From contig JAGLWX010000023.1 in assembly GCA_023133185.1 (NCBI GenBank), positions 1 to 10,345 of the forward strand: a DNA stretch of 10,345 nucleotides, given 5' to 3'. The stretch's first letter is position 1; each line of letters starts with the position of its first letter. Shown here in pieces: positions 1-6,101 of this stretch. Below the pieces are notes generated by a model. The model was not told where the DNA came from and did no database searches. It saw only the letters and a list, made by a program, of their open reading frames with translations. The stretch comes from Fidelibacterota bacterium (GTDB taxonomy: Bacteria > Fidelibacterota > UBA2242). The position numbers and the translations under genes were made by a program.

Positions 1-1595
1 ATACCACTACTCTGTTAAACTTGGGCTATGATGGTGATCCTATAAGACGAAAAGTACTATTTAAATTACACGATGTAAATCCGGGAGATATTATCCAGTA
101 TGAATATTGTCATACCGAGCCTTTGTCAAGGAGTTCCAGTGGATTATTTTATTACCACGAACAGGATTTTGTTTTAGTATCAAATCTATACATCACACTA
201 CCCTTAAAAGCAAAAGCGAATTATTACAGTTTTCCTCAAAATATTATTGGAGATCCTCAAATTACCGATGCAAGCAAAACTTATGGTTCAGGAAAAACCT
301 ATTTTTGGTCGGTGACTAATTTAAATCCTATTCCTGATGAACCATGTTCTTTTCCCTTTTCTTCTCAGTCCTATTTAACCGCATTTGTTGTCGATAAATG
401 GACAATCAATAGTCCTGTTATCGGTAATTGGAACGATATTGCTGAAGATTACTATAAATATCACATTAAAGGGAAAAAAATATCCAATAAATTCTTTAAT
501 GAATTGAATCTGCCAACTAATCCTGATCTTATAAATAAATCATTCGGAACTGTTGATACACTATATCACACATTAAGAAACATTATACAACTAAGAACTT
601 ACAATTCAATATATCCGACGAATGAAATCACAAATGTGTTTAAAAATGGATATGGAGATGCAACTGACCTTGCATTCATCATGTTTAAGATTCTTGAAAA
701 ATGGGGTTTTAATCCAAAAATAGTGTGGATACGGGATAAACGTGAAGGAATTATCGAACAAACAGTTCCTTCAGCCAGATGGTTTAATCGAATCGGGGTT
801 CAAATATCTATTAACAATGAAAAACGACTGTATGATTTTGATCAATGTATTCCAAAATGGTATAAAACACCTTGGTTTGATAAAAATATTGACATAATCG
901 TGATTGATAAAAATTGTGCATTAATTGAAGATACAAAAACACCCCAATCATATCGCGAAAATACCATTAAAGAAAAATATGATATTCGTTTTACAGAAAG
1001 TAGTGATGAAATGAAACAAGTATGCAGAATATCAATGACGGGTGGTTTTGCCGATAATTTCAGAGGCGAATATTTTAACACAGATAGTTTTGAAACGTGT
1101 ACTAAATTGGAAGCACTAGCTAAGAACACTTTTTCAGAATATGATTCTATTATCTGGAATAATTTTTTTGATACTCACGATATTCTGATTGAATATCAGG
1201 GTCTCTCTACAACAAAAACACAAAATGTGCAAGAGTTTAAAATATTTAAGTGCAATAATATCTTATTGGATAATTTCCGTAATACGCTCTATTCATATAA
1301 TCGACGAACATGTGTAAATCTCAAATTCCCGAATAGAATAGAATCAGTATGGCATTTTACAGCACCGGAAAATTTCCAATTTGATTCTCTAACAGTGGAT
1401 CAAAAACGGATAACAGGTCCGAACCGAAGTTCTGCTTCTTTCAAAGTTGAAAGTAGTGATACACAAATAAGCTACAAGGTGACAGTTAACTTTCCGGAGT
1501 ATGTCATTCCTGTAAAAAATTATCCGTCACTTATTCAATTTCTTGACAATATAATATCCATTTCAAGCCAGAATATCATACTTAAACCGACATAA
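1..1595 (+). CDS. DUF3857/transglutaminase-like protein, catalytically degenerate, 5' partial
   Basis: The reading frame is open back to the window edge (codons ACC ACT ACT CTG TTA AAC precede the TTG at 21), so the true start lies upstream and only the last ~530 residues are seen. The N-terminal part (PGDIIQYEY at about nt 81-107) matches the end of a DUF3857 beta domain. It is followed by a transglutaminase-like core in which the usual GYGDCxD nucleophile motif reads GYGDATD (Ala codon at 660-662) and the usual FNHxxV histidine reads FNRIGV (Arg codon at 789-791). The Asp-containing strand (LYDFDQ) is kept. The remaining C-terminal half looks like the beta-rich tail of these proteins, ending with a YPSLIQFLDNI segment. 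Such proteins are normally secreted or periplasmic; with Cys and His missing, this one probably binds peptide or protein rather than catalysing. Family assignment is from motifs only. The TAA stop is at 1593-1595 and no clear terminator follows. Confidence 0.75.
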   Translation, partial: TTTLLNLGYDGDPIRRKVLFKLHDVNPGDIIQYEYCHTEPLSRSSSGLFYYHEQDFVLVSNLYITLPLKAKANYYSFPQNIIGDPQITDASKTYGSGKTYFWSVTNLNPIPDEPCSFPFSSQSYLTAFVVDKWTINSPVIGNWNDIAEDYYKYHIKGKKISNKFFNELNLPTNPDLINKSFGTVDTLYHTLRNIIQLRTYNSIYPTNEITNVFKNGYGDATDLAFIMFKILEKWGFNPKIVWIRDKREGIIEQTVPSARWFNRIGVQISINNEKRLYDFDQCIPKWYKTPWFDKNIDIIVIDKNCALIEDTKTPQSYRENTIKEKYDIRFTESSDEMKQVCRISMTGGFADNFRGEYFNTDSFETCTKLEALAKNTFSEYDSIIWNNFFDTHDILIEYQGLSTTKTQNVQEFKIFKCNNILLDNFRNTLYSYNRRTCVNLKFPNRIESVWHFTAPENFQFDSLTVDQKRITGPNRSSASFKVESSDTQISYKVTVNFPEYVIPVKNYPSLIQFLDNIISISSQNIILKPT

Positions 1596-1648
1596 AAATA
1601 GTTTTCCAGTATGAAATACCTCTGTAGTAAATAAATACTGCGATCCTA

Positions 1649-1933
1649 TTACCCGCCAAAATTATAAACAAAAGACAGCCAGTAAATCGGGAAACCCTCT
1701 TCGAGTATCTCGAACATGATTATAGATCCCACGTCCACAGCAATGTGTTCCCCAAAAAAACGGGGTGCGACACTAAACGGCTGGATGCCTGTAATCGTGC
1801 TGAAGATAATATTTTCTGCATCTTCACGGATAATCCTGTCTTTCAGTAACGACCTATCAAATGAACTACCCCGCCGCAAGCAACGGAGTATCTTATCGGT
1901 AATATTTTTATATGAGACACCAAGTTTTCTCAT
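1649..1933 (-). pseudogene. Small ORF resembling the C-terminal strands of an outer-membrane beta-barrel; probable remnant
   Basis: A 94-residue frame starts at ATG 1933, preceded on the minus strand by AAGGAAG with good spacing; a longer start at 1969 lies inside a hairpin and has no such site. The last ~40 residues (RFFGEHIAVDVGS ... PIYWLSFVYNFGG) have the look of the final strands of an outer-membrane barrel: alternating residues, a charged turn, and an aromatic-rich end followed by Gly-Gly. The first ~45 residues are basic and show no signal peptide, so the protein could not be exported as it stands. A second minus-strand frame at 2091-1930 (53 codons, preceded by GGAGAGG) ends in an ATGA overlap with this start. 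That would fit a gene broken by deletion and frameshift, but its sequence is not recognisable. A real small protein is possible; a barrel remnant is the better guess. Confidence 0.35.
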
Positions 1934-1954
1934 ACTCTTCCTTTTATAGGGTAA

Positions 1955-1974
1955 CCCCGACACAAGCATCGGGG
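1955..1974. repeat. CCCCGA/TCGGGG hairpin
   Basis: Perfect 6-bp GC-rich arms, CCCCGA at 1955-1960 and TCGGGG at 1969-1974, with an 8-base loop. It lies just upstream of the minus-strand ORF at 1649-1933 and there is no T run on either side, so a standard intrinsic terminator is unlikely. It may be a small dispersed palindrome or part of a leader. Confidence 0.5.
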
Positions 1975-2033
1975 AATTCTTTGATTAAATCCAGTAAAAT
2001 AGCCGAATTTGCCGGCATAGTTTAAGCGCTTAC

Positions 2034-2045
2034 TCTCTCGAGAGA
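2034..2045. repeat. 12-bp perfect palindrome
   Basis: TCTCTCGAGAGA is its own reverse complement, with no loop. It could be a protein-binding site. It is not next to a recognisable promoter, so its role is unknown. Confidence 0.4.
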
Positions 2046-2101
2046 ATCTATAAATACAAAAAAATATTGCGCAGATAGATCGTCTTCTCATAAGACCTCT
2101 C

Positions 2102-2124
2102 CGTAGATAAAATGACTATCTACG
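2102..2124. repeat. Hairpin with 8-bp arms
   Basis: CGTAGATA (2102-2109) and TATCTACG (2117-2124) are exact reverse complements separated by 7 bases. No T run follows on either strand. It lies about 220 bases upstream of the hemerythrin gene and just upstream of the minus-strand small frame beginning at 2091, so an operator or leader hairpin is possible. Confidence 0.45.
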
Positions 2125-2308
2125 AAGCTTCGTTAAATGTCAAATGTTTTTCGAATAGGGCAATTCCTCGCCCAAGAAAACTCATGAACCGGTTATCTGA
2201 TCATATATCATACCACATACTGCATAATCCGGATTTTCAACTACCATTTATTGAATTTTTTATTTGCATCCCTCAATCATATTTAATATTTTTGCAAATG
2301 CATTCCGA

Positions 2309-2314
2309 TATAAT
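2309..2314 (+). promoter_or_regulatory. Possible -10 box of the hemerythrin gene
   Basis: A perfect TATAAT lies 27 bases before the GTG start. There is no good -35 at 17 bases (ATATTT); a TTGCAA at 2292-2297 is too close (11 bases). The surroundings are AT-rich, so a chance match is quite possible. Confidence 0.3.
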
Positions 2315-2341
2315 AGATAGATTTTTTGACCGGGGATAAAA

Positions 2342-2737
2342 GTGGCCAGGATTTTATGGAATGACTACTTCAGCGTAAATGACGATTTCATCGACCGGCA
2401 AAATCAAAAAATGATCGCCATTATCAATGATTTTTATGAGAGTATTCAAAAAGGCTCCTCTGTTTCAGTGATAGAATCGATACTGAATCGACTCGTGGAT
2501 TATGCCAATGCACAGCATCCTTATGAAGAAGAATTAATGAAGTTCATCAACTACTCCGAACTGGAAGCCCATCATCAGGCACATATTGATTTTAACAAAC
2601 GTCTGATGAATGAATATCATAAATATCAACAGAACCACAGCGCTTATCCGGTACATACCCTTTCGACCTTCTTAAAAGAATGGCTGGTCAACCACATCCT
2701 GCAAGTCGATAAAAAATTCGCCCCACATATCAAATAA
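2342..2737 (+). CDS. Bacteriohemerythrin-like protein with an altered iron-ligand set
   Basis: A single-domain hemerythrin fold of 131 residues, the usual length for stand-alone bacterial hemerythrins, which are cytoplasmic non-haem di-iron proteins that bind oxygen. It begins at GTG 2342 with a weak GGGGAT site about 6 bases upstream. Helix motifs are in order: W6 and FSVNDDFID, then H59-P-Y-E62-E63-E-L-M, H77 ... H81, and H118 ... D123. These match the family's second to last ligands (HxxxE, HxxxH, HxxxxD). The first ligand, normally His in the IDxQH motif, is Asn21 here (IDRQNQ; AAT codon at 2402-2404). Six of seven canonical ligands remain, so the iron site may be weakened, single-iron, or used for something other than O2 carriage. 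The gene stands alone, with repeats downstream and a convergent ATPase gene; no sensor or signalling domain is fused. Confidence 0.88.
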   Translation: MARILWNDYFSVNDDFIDRQNQKMIAIINDFYESIQKGSSVSVIESILNRLVDYANAQHPYEEELMKFINYSELEAHHQAHIDFNKRLMNEYHKYQQNHSAYPVHTLSTFLKEWLVNHILQVDKKFAPHIK

Positions 2738-2780
2738 GCAAACAGATAATAAAGTATTTCAAGAATTTATTTAATTCCTC

Positions 2781-2803
2781 ATTTCAATGCTCCGCGTTGA
2801 AAT
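2781..2803. terminator. Hairpin between convergent genes, possible terminator
   Basis: ATTTCAA (2781-2787) and TTGAAAT (2797-2803) form a 7-bp stem with a 9-base loop, 43 bases after the hemerythrin stop and about 80 bases past the stop of the convergent ATPase gene. No clear T run follows on either strand, so termination is a guess from position only. Confidence 0.3.
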
Positions 2804-2813
2804 AAACCCCAAA

Positions 2814-2855
2814 CTCCATTACTCCAACACTCCTCCGAAGAAGTTCCATTGGAAC
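2814..2855 (-). repeat. Dispersed repeat copy A (GTTCC..GGAAC plus GGAGTGTTGGAG octamers)
   Basis: Read on the minus strand this contains GTTCCAATGGAAC (a near-palindrome, 2843-2855), then CTTCGGAGG, then GGAGTGTTGGAG and TAATGGAG. The same ordered parts are seen on the plus strand at 6102-6136 (GTTCCAGAGGAAC ... TGTTGGAGTGAT), and the octamer words at 5803-5847 and next to 4230. It lies directly downstream of the ATPase gene. Noncoding, probably a short dispersed repeat family of this genome. Confidence 0.6.
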
Positions 2856-2884
2856 ATTATCCAATAAACATATCAACGAATTTT

Positions 2885-4099
2885 TTAATTTTCGTCTGAT
2901 AAAAGAAAATCGATCAAGTATTCATGGTTAATCCCATTACGATCCATGTTACCAAATCGATCCAGTGACAACACTTTTTTAGGATAATTATCATTAATTT
3001 TCTCCAACGGATCAAATTCCCGCTTCCTGGTAGCCTCGCTGGCAAGCAGGTAACAAACCTGAAAATACTCTCTTTGATTATCTTTTTCAGCAATGAAGTC
3101 GATCTCATTCCCATTAAATTTTCCGACCGATACTTTATAGCCACGCTTACACAGTTCCAGGTAAACAATATTTTCCAGCAATTGTGAAATATCTGCTTCA
3201 CGATAACCAATAAAGCCATGTCTGATACCAATATCACCCAGGTAATATTTTTCATATATTTCTAACTGTCGTTTTCCTTTTATGTCATATCGTGATGCTT
3301 TTGAAATTAGAAACGACTCCTGAAGATGAGCGAGGTAATTCAGAATCGTACCGGTAGAAATAGCGAGTCCCTGGGACTTTAAATATTGAACGATCCGTCG
3401 TGCTGAAAATATATTCCCGCAGTTATCAAAAAGGAACCTGGTCAATTTTTCTAAAAGCGCCGTATTACGAATAACATGCCTCCGGACAATATCTTTAAAA
3501 AGAATTGTATTGAAAATGGACTGAATATATTGATAGACCACTTCATCCAGAAAATCCAGAAAATGAATTCCCGGTAATCCGCCATACTTCAGGTAATTAT
3601 TAAATTCCGTCTCCTTATCAATCTTTGATATTTTTTCATTTCGAAAAGTCAGAAACTCAGAAAATGTCAGAGGGTAGATACGAAATTCCACATATCGCCC
3701 CGACAATAGAGTCGCCAGTTCCGATGAAAACAGATGGGCATTAGAACCGCTGATATAAAGGTCGGCAATGGATTCCGATAGAAGTGAATTTACAGCCTTT
3801 TCCCAACTTTGAATCTCCTGAATTTCATCAATAAACAGGTACTTCTGTCCCGATACCCCTTTCCATTTTTCTTTTACAAATCTATATAAACTGCGATAGT
3901 CCTTAATAAAGTCATATTCCAACGATTCCATATTAATAATTAAAATATTGTCGGGGGCAATATTTTCAGCGATCAGCTGTTCTTTCAATAATTGCAGAAA
4001 CGTACTCTTACCCACGCGACGCATACCGACAATCACTTTGACAACCGGTTTATTGATAAACGGCTTAATTTTATCAAGATAAAATTTTCTGCGTATCAT
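2885..4099 (-). CDS. AAA-type ATPase with C-terminal DUF4143 domain
   Basis: A 404-residue protein, a normal length for this family. The start chosen is ATG 4099, preceded on the minus strand by a perfect AGGAGG (4107-4112) 7 bases away; the frame stays open to 4270 only because it runs through a noncoding repeat. Walker A is G25-MRRVGKS32 and Walker B is YLFIDE (D91, E92), followed by the sensor-like SGSNAHLF and the YPLTFSEF segment typical of these ATPases. A winged-helix-like middle precedes the C-terminal DUF4143 part with NEIDFIAEK (D334) and FQVCY, the remains of a PD-(D/E)xK-like fold. Members are common, often many per genome, and their biological role is not established. The gene lies alone on the minus strand, convergent with the hemerythrin gene and divergent from tetR, with dispersed repeats on both sides, which would fit a movable or recently inserted unit. 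It is not visibly linked to the export genes. Confidence 0.9.
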   Translation of the reverse strand: MIRRKFYLDKIKPFINKPVVKVIVGMRRVGKSTFLQLLKEQLIAENIAPDNILIINMESLEYDFIKDYRSLYRFVKEKWKGVSGQKYLFIDEIQEIQSWEKAVNSLLSESIADLYISGSNAHLFSSELATLLSGRYVEFRIYPLTFSEFLTFRNEKISKIDKETEFNNYLKYGGLPGIHFLDFLDEVVYQYIQSIFNTILFKDIVRRHVIRNTALLEKLTRFLFDNCGNIFSARRIVQYLKSQGLAISTGTILNYLAHLQESFLISKASRYDIKGKRQLEIYEKYYLGDIGIRHGFIGYREADISQLLENIVYLELCKRGYKVSVGKFNGNEIDFIAEKDNQREYFQVCYLLASEATRKREFDPLEKINDNYPKKVLSLDRFGNMDRNGINHEYLIDFLLSDEN

Positions 4100-4113
4100 T
4101 TTTTGTCCTCCTA

Positions 4114-4152
4114 TAATCGACACTTTGTAATATATTTTATTTTTGTCGATTA
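4114..4152. promoter_or_regulatory. 9-bp inverted repeat around the ATPase promoter, candidate operator
   Basis: TAATCGACA (4114-4122) and TGTCGATTA (4144-4152) are exact reverse complements, 30 bases centre to centre, about three helical turns. One arm covers the expected transcription start and the other abuts the -35 box of the ATPase promoter. The layout suits a dimeric or looping repressor. The regulator is unknown. Confidence 0.5.
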
Positions 4153-4157
4153 CACAA
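4129..4157 (-). promoter_or_regulatory. Sigma-70-like promoter of the ATPase gene
   Basis: On the minus strand: TTGTGT (4157-4152), a 17-base spacer, then TATATT (4134-4129), about 30 bases before the ATG at 4099. Spacing is ideal, and the boxes match the consensus at 4/6 and 5/6. Confidence 0.5.
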
Positions 4158-4229
4158 TAACAATTATTATTTTTATGCTCACCAAATATAGTACGCACGA
4201 ACACAATATTTGAAATCAATAATCCAACA

Positions 4230-4288
4230 CTCCCCTGTAGAAATAGGCTCCACTTCGTTCCGCATTTCACAGGGCAAGCAATACTCCA
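4230..4288 (-). repeat. 59-bp dispersed repeat, copy B
   Basis: On the minus strand this runs from TGGAGTATTGCTTGCCCTGT to CTACAGGGGAG and is identical at 58 of 59 positions to the plus strand at 5838-5896. Inside it CCCTGTGAAAT pairs with ATTTCTACAGGG (one bulged base), so each copy can fold into a long hairpin. It is followed by GGAGTGTTGGA, the octamer word of the same family. It lies in the space between the divergent ATPase and tetR promoters. The chance translation of this repeat extends the ATPase frame upstream and is not protein coding. Confidence 0.9.
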
Positions 4289-4307
4289 TCACTTCATTTT
4301 CTTTTTC

Positions 4308-4358
4308 TTGCCTTTTCAAAAAACAGCAGTTATATTATAGCCGACCGACCAGTCGGTC
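4308..4358 (+). promoter_or_regulatory. tetR promoter with overlapping palindromic operator
   Basis: TTGCCT (4308-4313), a 17-base spacer and TATATT (4331-4336) make a good sigma-70-like promoter. Seven bases further on lies GACCGACCAGTCGGTC (4343-4358), with perfect 7-bp arms around CA, at the expected transcription start. This is the classic form of a TetR-family operator, and its position predicts that the regulator represses its own operon by blocking initiation. The ATG follows at 4381 with AAAGGGA as ribosome binding site. Confidence 0.75.
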
Positions 4359-4380
4359 ATAATTGAAAAGGGAAATAAAA

Positions 4381-5019
4381 ATGACGCCATTACCCAAAGA
4401 TAAAGCCAAACGCAAGCGCATCATTGCCGCCGCTATTCAGGTCTTCGCTCACGACGGACTCAGCAACGGTAAGATCGCCACGATCGCCGAGAAAGCCGGC
4501 ATCGGCAAGGGTACGGTCTATGAATATTTCAGCAGCAAGGAAGAAATCTTCGCAGCCGTGTTTAAGGATTTTTTCGATCAGATGTTAGCAGGTTATACCC
4601 AACTGATCGATGCACCAATGGATCCGGTGAAAAAAATCGAATTAGTGTTCGACTACTCATACGATTACCTCGATCAGCTCCTGGAAGATGAGCACGGTCA
4701 GGATTGGCTGATATTTCTGGAAATATTTCTGCAGGGTTTCCGGGACGAATTTAAAGGCATCGGAAAATTATCTTTCAGCGCCGTATTGCGTGAAATGTAT
4801 GATATCTTTAAACCCATTGTTGAGGAAGGTATTCAGGCGGGTATGTTCCGTCAGCTGGACCCGGATTATGTGACCTTTATTCTATTCACATCCCTCGACG
4901 GACTCAGCATTCATTACTTCCTGAACCGGGATCATTATGACACCAATAAGCTCAAAGATATCACCAAAGAAATATTCTTAAACGGTTTGCTGCAACCGTC
5001 TCAGAAGGAAGGAAGTTGA
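4381..5019 (+). CDS. TetR/AcrR-family transcriptional repressor
   Basis: A 212-residue protein of normal TetR size. The ATG at 4381 is chosen over an in-frame TTG at 4363 because AAAAGGGA sits at the right distance before it. The N-terminal domain is standard: RIIAAAIQVFAHDGL (helix 1), KIATIAEKAGIGKGTVYEYF (helix-turn-helix, about residues 31-50), then SSKEEIFAAVF. The C-terminal ligand-binding half is helical and variable, so the ligand cannot be read from it; TetR proteins beside RND pumps usually sense hydrophobic compounds or lipids. Its stop is one base before the start of the LolA-like gene, so the two are co-transcribed. A palindrome at 4343-4358 is its likely operator. Confidence 0.92.
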   Translation: MTPLPKDKAKRKRIIAAAIQVFAHDGLSNGKIATIAEKAGIGKGTVYEYFSSKEEIFAAVFKDFFDQMLAGYTQLIDAPMDPVKKIELVFDYSYDYLDQLLEDEHGQDWLIFLEIFLQGFRDEFKGIGKLSFSAVLREMYDIFKPIVEEGIQAGMFRQLDPDYVTFILFTSLDGLSIHYFLNRDHYDTNKLKDITKEIFLNGLLQPSQKEGS

Positions 5020-5020
5020 C

Positions 5021-5769
5021 ATGAAACGACTCATCCTCTTATTAATATTATTTGGAACTCTCCTGATCGCCGGCGATCCCGATGTGTCAGGACCGGAGAT
5101 TCTAAATAAGATCATCAACCTTATGAATCCCGAAAATGCCAAAGGCGTCATGGAGCAGACCATTGTCACCACGTCCGGAGACAAGCGCACATTTAAATAC
5201 GAAACATATATGGGCAATCGCGGCGAACAATCCCTGATGCGCTACCTCGCCCCTTCCCGGGTCAAAGGCAATGCGCTGCTCATGACCGATTTTTCCGACA
5301 ATATCTGGATGTATAACCGCCGCACCGGTCGTGTGCGTAAACTGGCGTCACACGCAAAAAAGCAGAAGTTTGAGGGTTCCGATTTCACCTATGAAGACAT
5401 GGGTTCCGGGGATAGCTGGAAGGAAGATTTTAAACCCTTATTAAAGGGCATTGAAAAAGTTGATAAAGTACGCTGTTTCAAACTGGAACTTCAGGCGAAA
5501 TCCGAGGATGTCTCTTATAATAAAATGATCTGTTGGGTACGTGTCAGCGATTTTTTCCGATTCAGATCGATTATTACGATGAAAAAAACGTGTTCACAAA
5601 AACCCTGTTTCTTCAGGATATTCGTACTATTGAAGGTATATTGACTCCCATGAAAATGGTTATGAGAAATAATCTCGACCGGACCGAAACTGTTATGGAA
5701 TATATTAATATTACTTATGATTTTGAATTTGACAAAGGCTTCTTCAGTGAACGGAACCTGAAGAAATAA
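5021..5769 (+). CDS. LolA-like outer-membrane lipoprotein-sorting protein, split by a -1 frameshift
   Basis: Starts at ATG 5021, one base after the tetR stop, with AAGGAAGGA at 5006-5014 as ribosome binding site. A Sec signal peptide (MKRLILLLILFGTLLIAG, no lipobox Cys) leads into a LolA-like beta domain (PF17131-like): YLAPSRVKGNALLM, NIWMYNRRTGRVRKL, SDFTYEDM, MICWV. The starting frame continues only to a TGA at 5642-5644 (207 residues) with an unrelated basic, Cys-rich end. The expected family continuation (FPIQIDYYDEKNVF ... GILTPMKMVMRN ... FFSERNLKK) is in the -1 frame, ending at 5769. Joining the frames at the T TTT TTC heptamer (5551-5557) gives a 249-residue protein of normal length. 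The protein is expected in the periplasm, carrying a lipid-like substrate or lipoprotein between the RND pump and the outer membrane. It could instead be a fresh pseudogene or an artefact of a one-base error in the T run. Confidence 0.82.
5551..5557 (+). other. Slippery heptamer T TTT TTC at the frame break
   Basis: In the starting frame the codons are GAT TTT TTC CGA, so the heptamer has the exact X XXY YYZ phase used for -1 ribosomal frameshifting, and a -1 slip gives CCG ATT CAG, the conserved continuation of the LolA-like family. No strong downstream stem-loop or upstream internal Shine-Dalgarno is evident, and polymerase slippage on T6 would have the same effect. A simple one-base deletion in the T run is the leading ordinary explanation. 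Confidence 0.5.
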
Positions 5770-5802
5770 AATGCACTGCCGGAAAATATCTGTGGGCGGG
5801 AG

Positions 5803-5847
5803 AAATGGAGTAATGGAGAAATGGAGTAATGGAGTGTTGGAGTGTTG
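5803..5847 (+). repeat. Octamer-period tandem repeat (AAATGGAG TAATGGAG)
   Basis: The 16-base unit AAATGGAGTAATGGAG occurs twice without change (5803-5818, 5819-5834), then decays to TGTTGGAG and TGTTG. The basic period is 8 bases with the core TGGAG. It runs straight into the 59-bp repeat. The period is not a multiple of three, and the array lies outside any gene. Confidence 0.85.
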
Positions 5848-5896
5848 CTTGCCCTGTGAAATGCGGAACGAAGTGGAGCCTATTTCTACAGGGGAG
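5838..5896 (+). repeat. 59-bp dispersed repeat, copy C (inverted relative to copy B)
   Basis: Identical at 58 of 59 positions to the reverse complement of 4230-4288. Internal arms CCCTGTGAAAT (5852-5862) and ATTTCTACAGGG (5882-5893) pair with one bulge. Copies B and C face each other across tetR and the lolA-like gene, 1.55 kb apart. Confidence 0.9.
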
Positions 5897-5918
5897 TTAT
5901 GATAAGAAAAACAAAAAT

Positions 5919-5997
5919 CTTTGCGAAAGCTACATCCATATATTGAGCAGAACTCTGGTTGTTGTTAAAAATTATCCTGGAACAAACTTTCGCAAAG
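5919..5997. repeat. Unit bounded by CTTTGCGAAAG / CTTTCGCAAAG inverted repeats, first copy
   Basis: CTTTGCGAAAG (5919-5929) and its exact reverse complement CTTTCGCAAAG (5987-5997) enclose 57 bases of AT-rich sequence. The same ends with nearly the same spacing are found at 6152-6228, with different sequence inside. This fits a small mobile or palindromic dispersed element. Confidence 0.75.
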
Positions 5998-6076
5998 TTA
6001 TTCTGAGGGAAATATCTGGTGAGTGAAGCGCATTGGACTAACAAGATTCTTCAGTCTCTTCGTTCCTTCAGAATGA
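5998..6076. repeat. Inverted-repeat element with TTCTGA..TCAGAA ends
   Basis: Ends TTATTCTGAGGGA (5998-6010) and TCCTTCAGAATGA (6064-6076) are reverse complements at 11 of 13 positions. It begins at the base after the first CTTTGCGAAAG unit. Its minus strand reads TCATTCTGAAGGAACGAAG, which from memory resembles a short noncoding repeat common in several environmental bacterial phyla; that likeness is recalled, not searched. Confidence 0.6.
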
Positions 6077-6101
6077 CAGATTTTGTTCTGGCTAGGGGGT
6101 T

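Larger units (their letters stand above)
1934..2341. other. Intergenic region with hairpins, no convincing plus-strand gene
   Basis: About 400 bases between the barrel remnant and the hemerythrin gene. It holds the CCCCGA/TCGGGG hairpin (1955-1974), a perfect 12-bp palindrome TCTCTCGAGAGA (2034-2045), a hairpin with 8-bp arms CGTAGATA/TATCTACG (2102-2109 and 2117-2124), and a possible -10 box before the hemerythrin gene. A plus-strand ATG frame at 2112-2339 has no ribosome binding site, starts in a hairpin loop and resembles nothing. On the minus strand a 53-codon frame (2091-1930) has a GGAGAGG site but no recognisable product. Confidence 0.6.

Noticed and set aside
842..1129. 95-residue minus-strand frame inside the DUF3857 gene
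   Set aside because: Antisense shadow of a coding region with clear family motifs; no ribosome binding site or recognisable domain was seen.
2112..2339. 75-residue plus-strand frame before the hemerythrin gene
   Set aside because: No Shine-Dalgarno, start codon inside a hairpin loop, low-complexity AT-rich end, and no recognisable domain.
4100..4270. N-terminal extension of the ATPase frame to an upstream ATG at 4270
   Set aside because: The extension translates part of the 59-bp noncoding repeat, whose mate at 5838-5896 gives the same peptide out of context; the ATG at 4099 has a perfect AGGAGG site and the family's normal N-terminus.
5829..6026. 65-residue plus-strand frame beginning MECWSVACPVKCG
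   Set aside because: It is a translation of repeats (octamer array and 59-bp repeat), with no ribosome binding site and no relation to known proteins.
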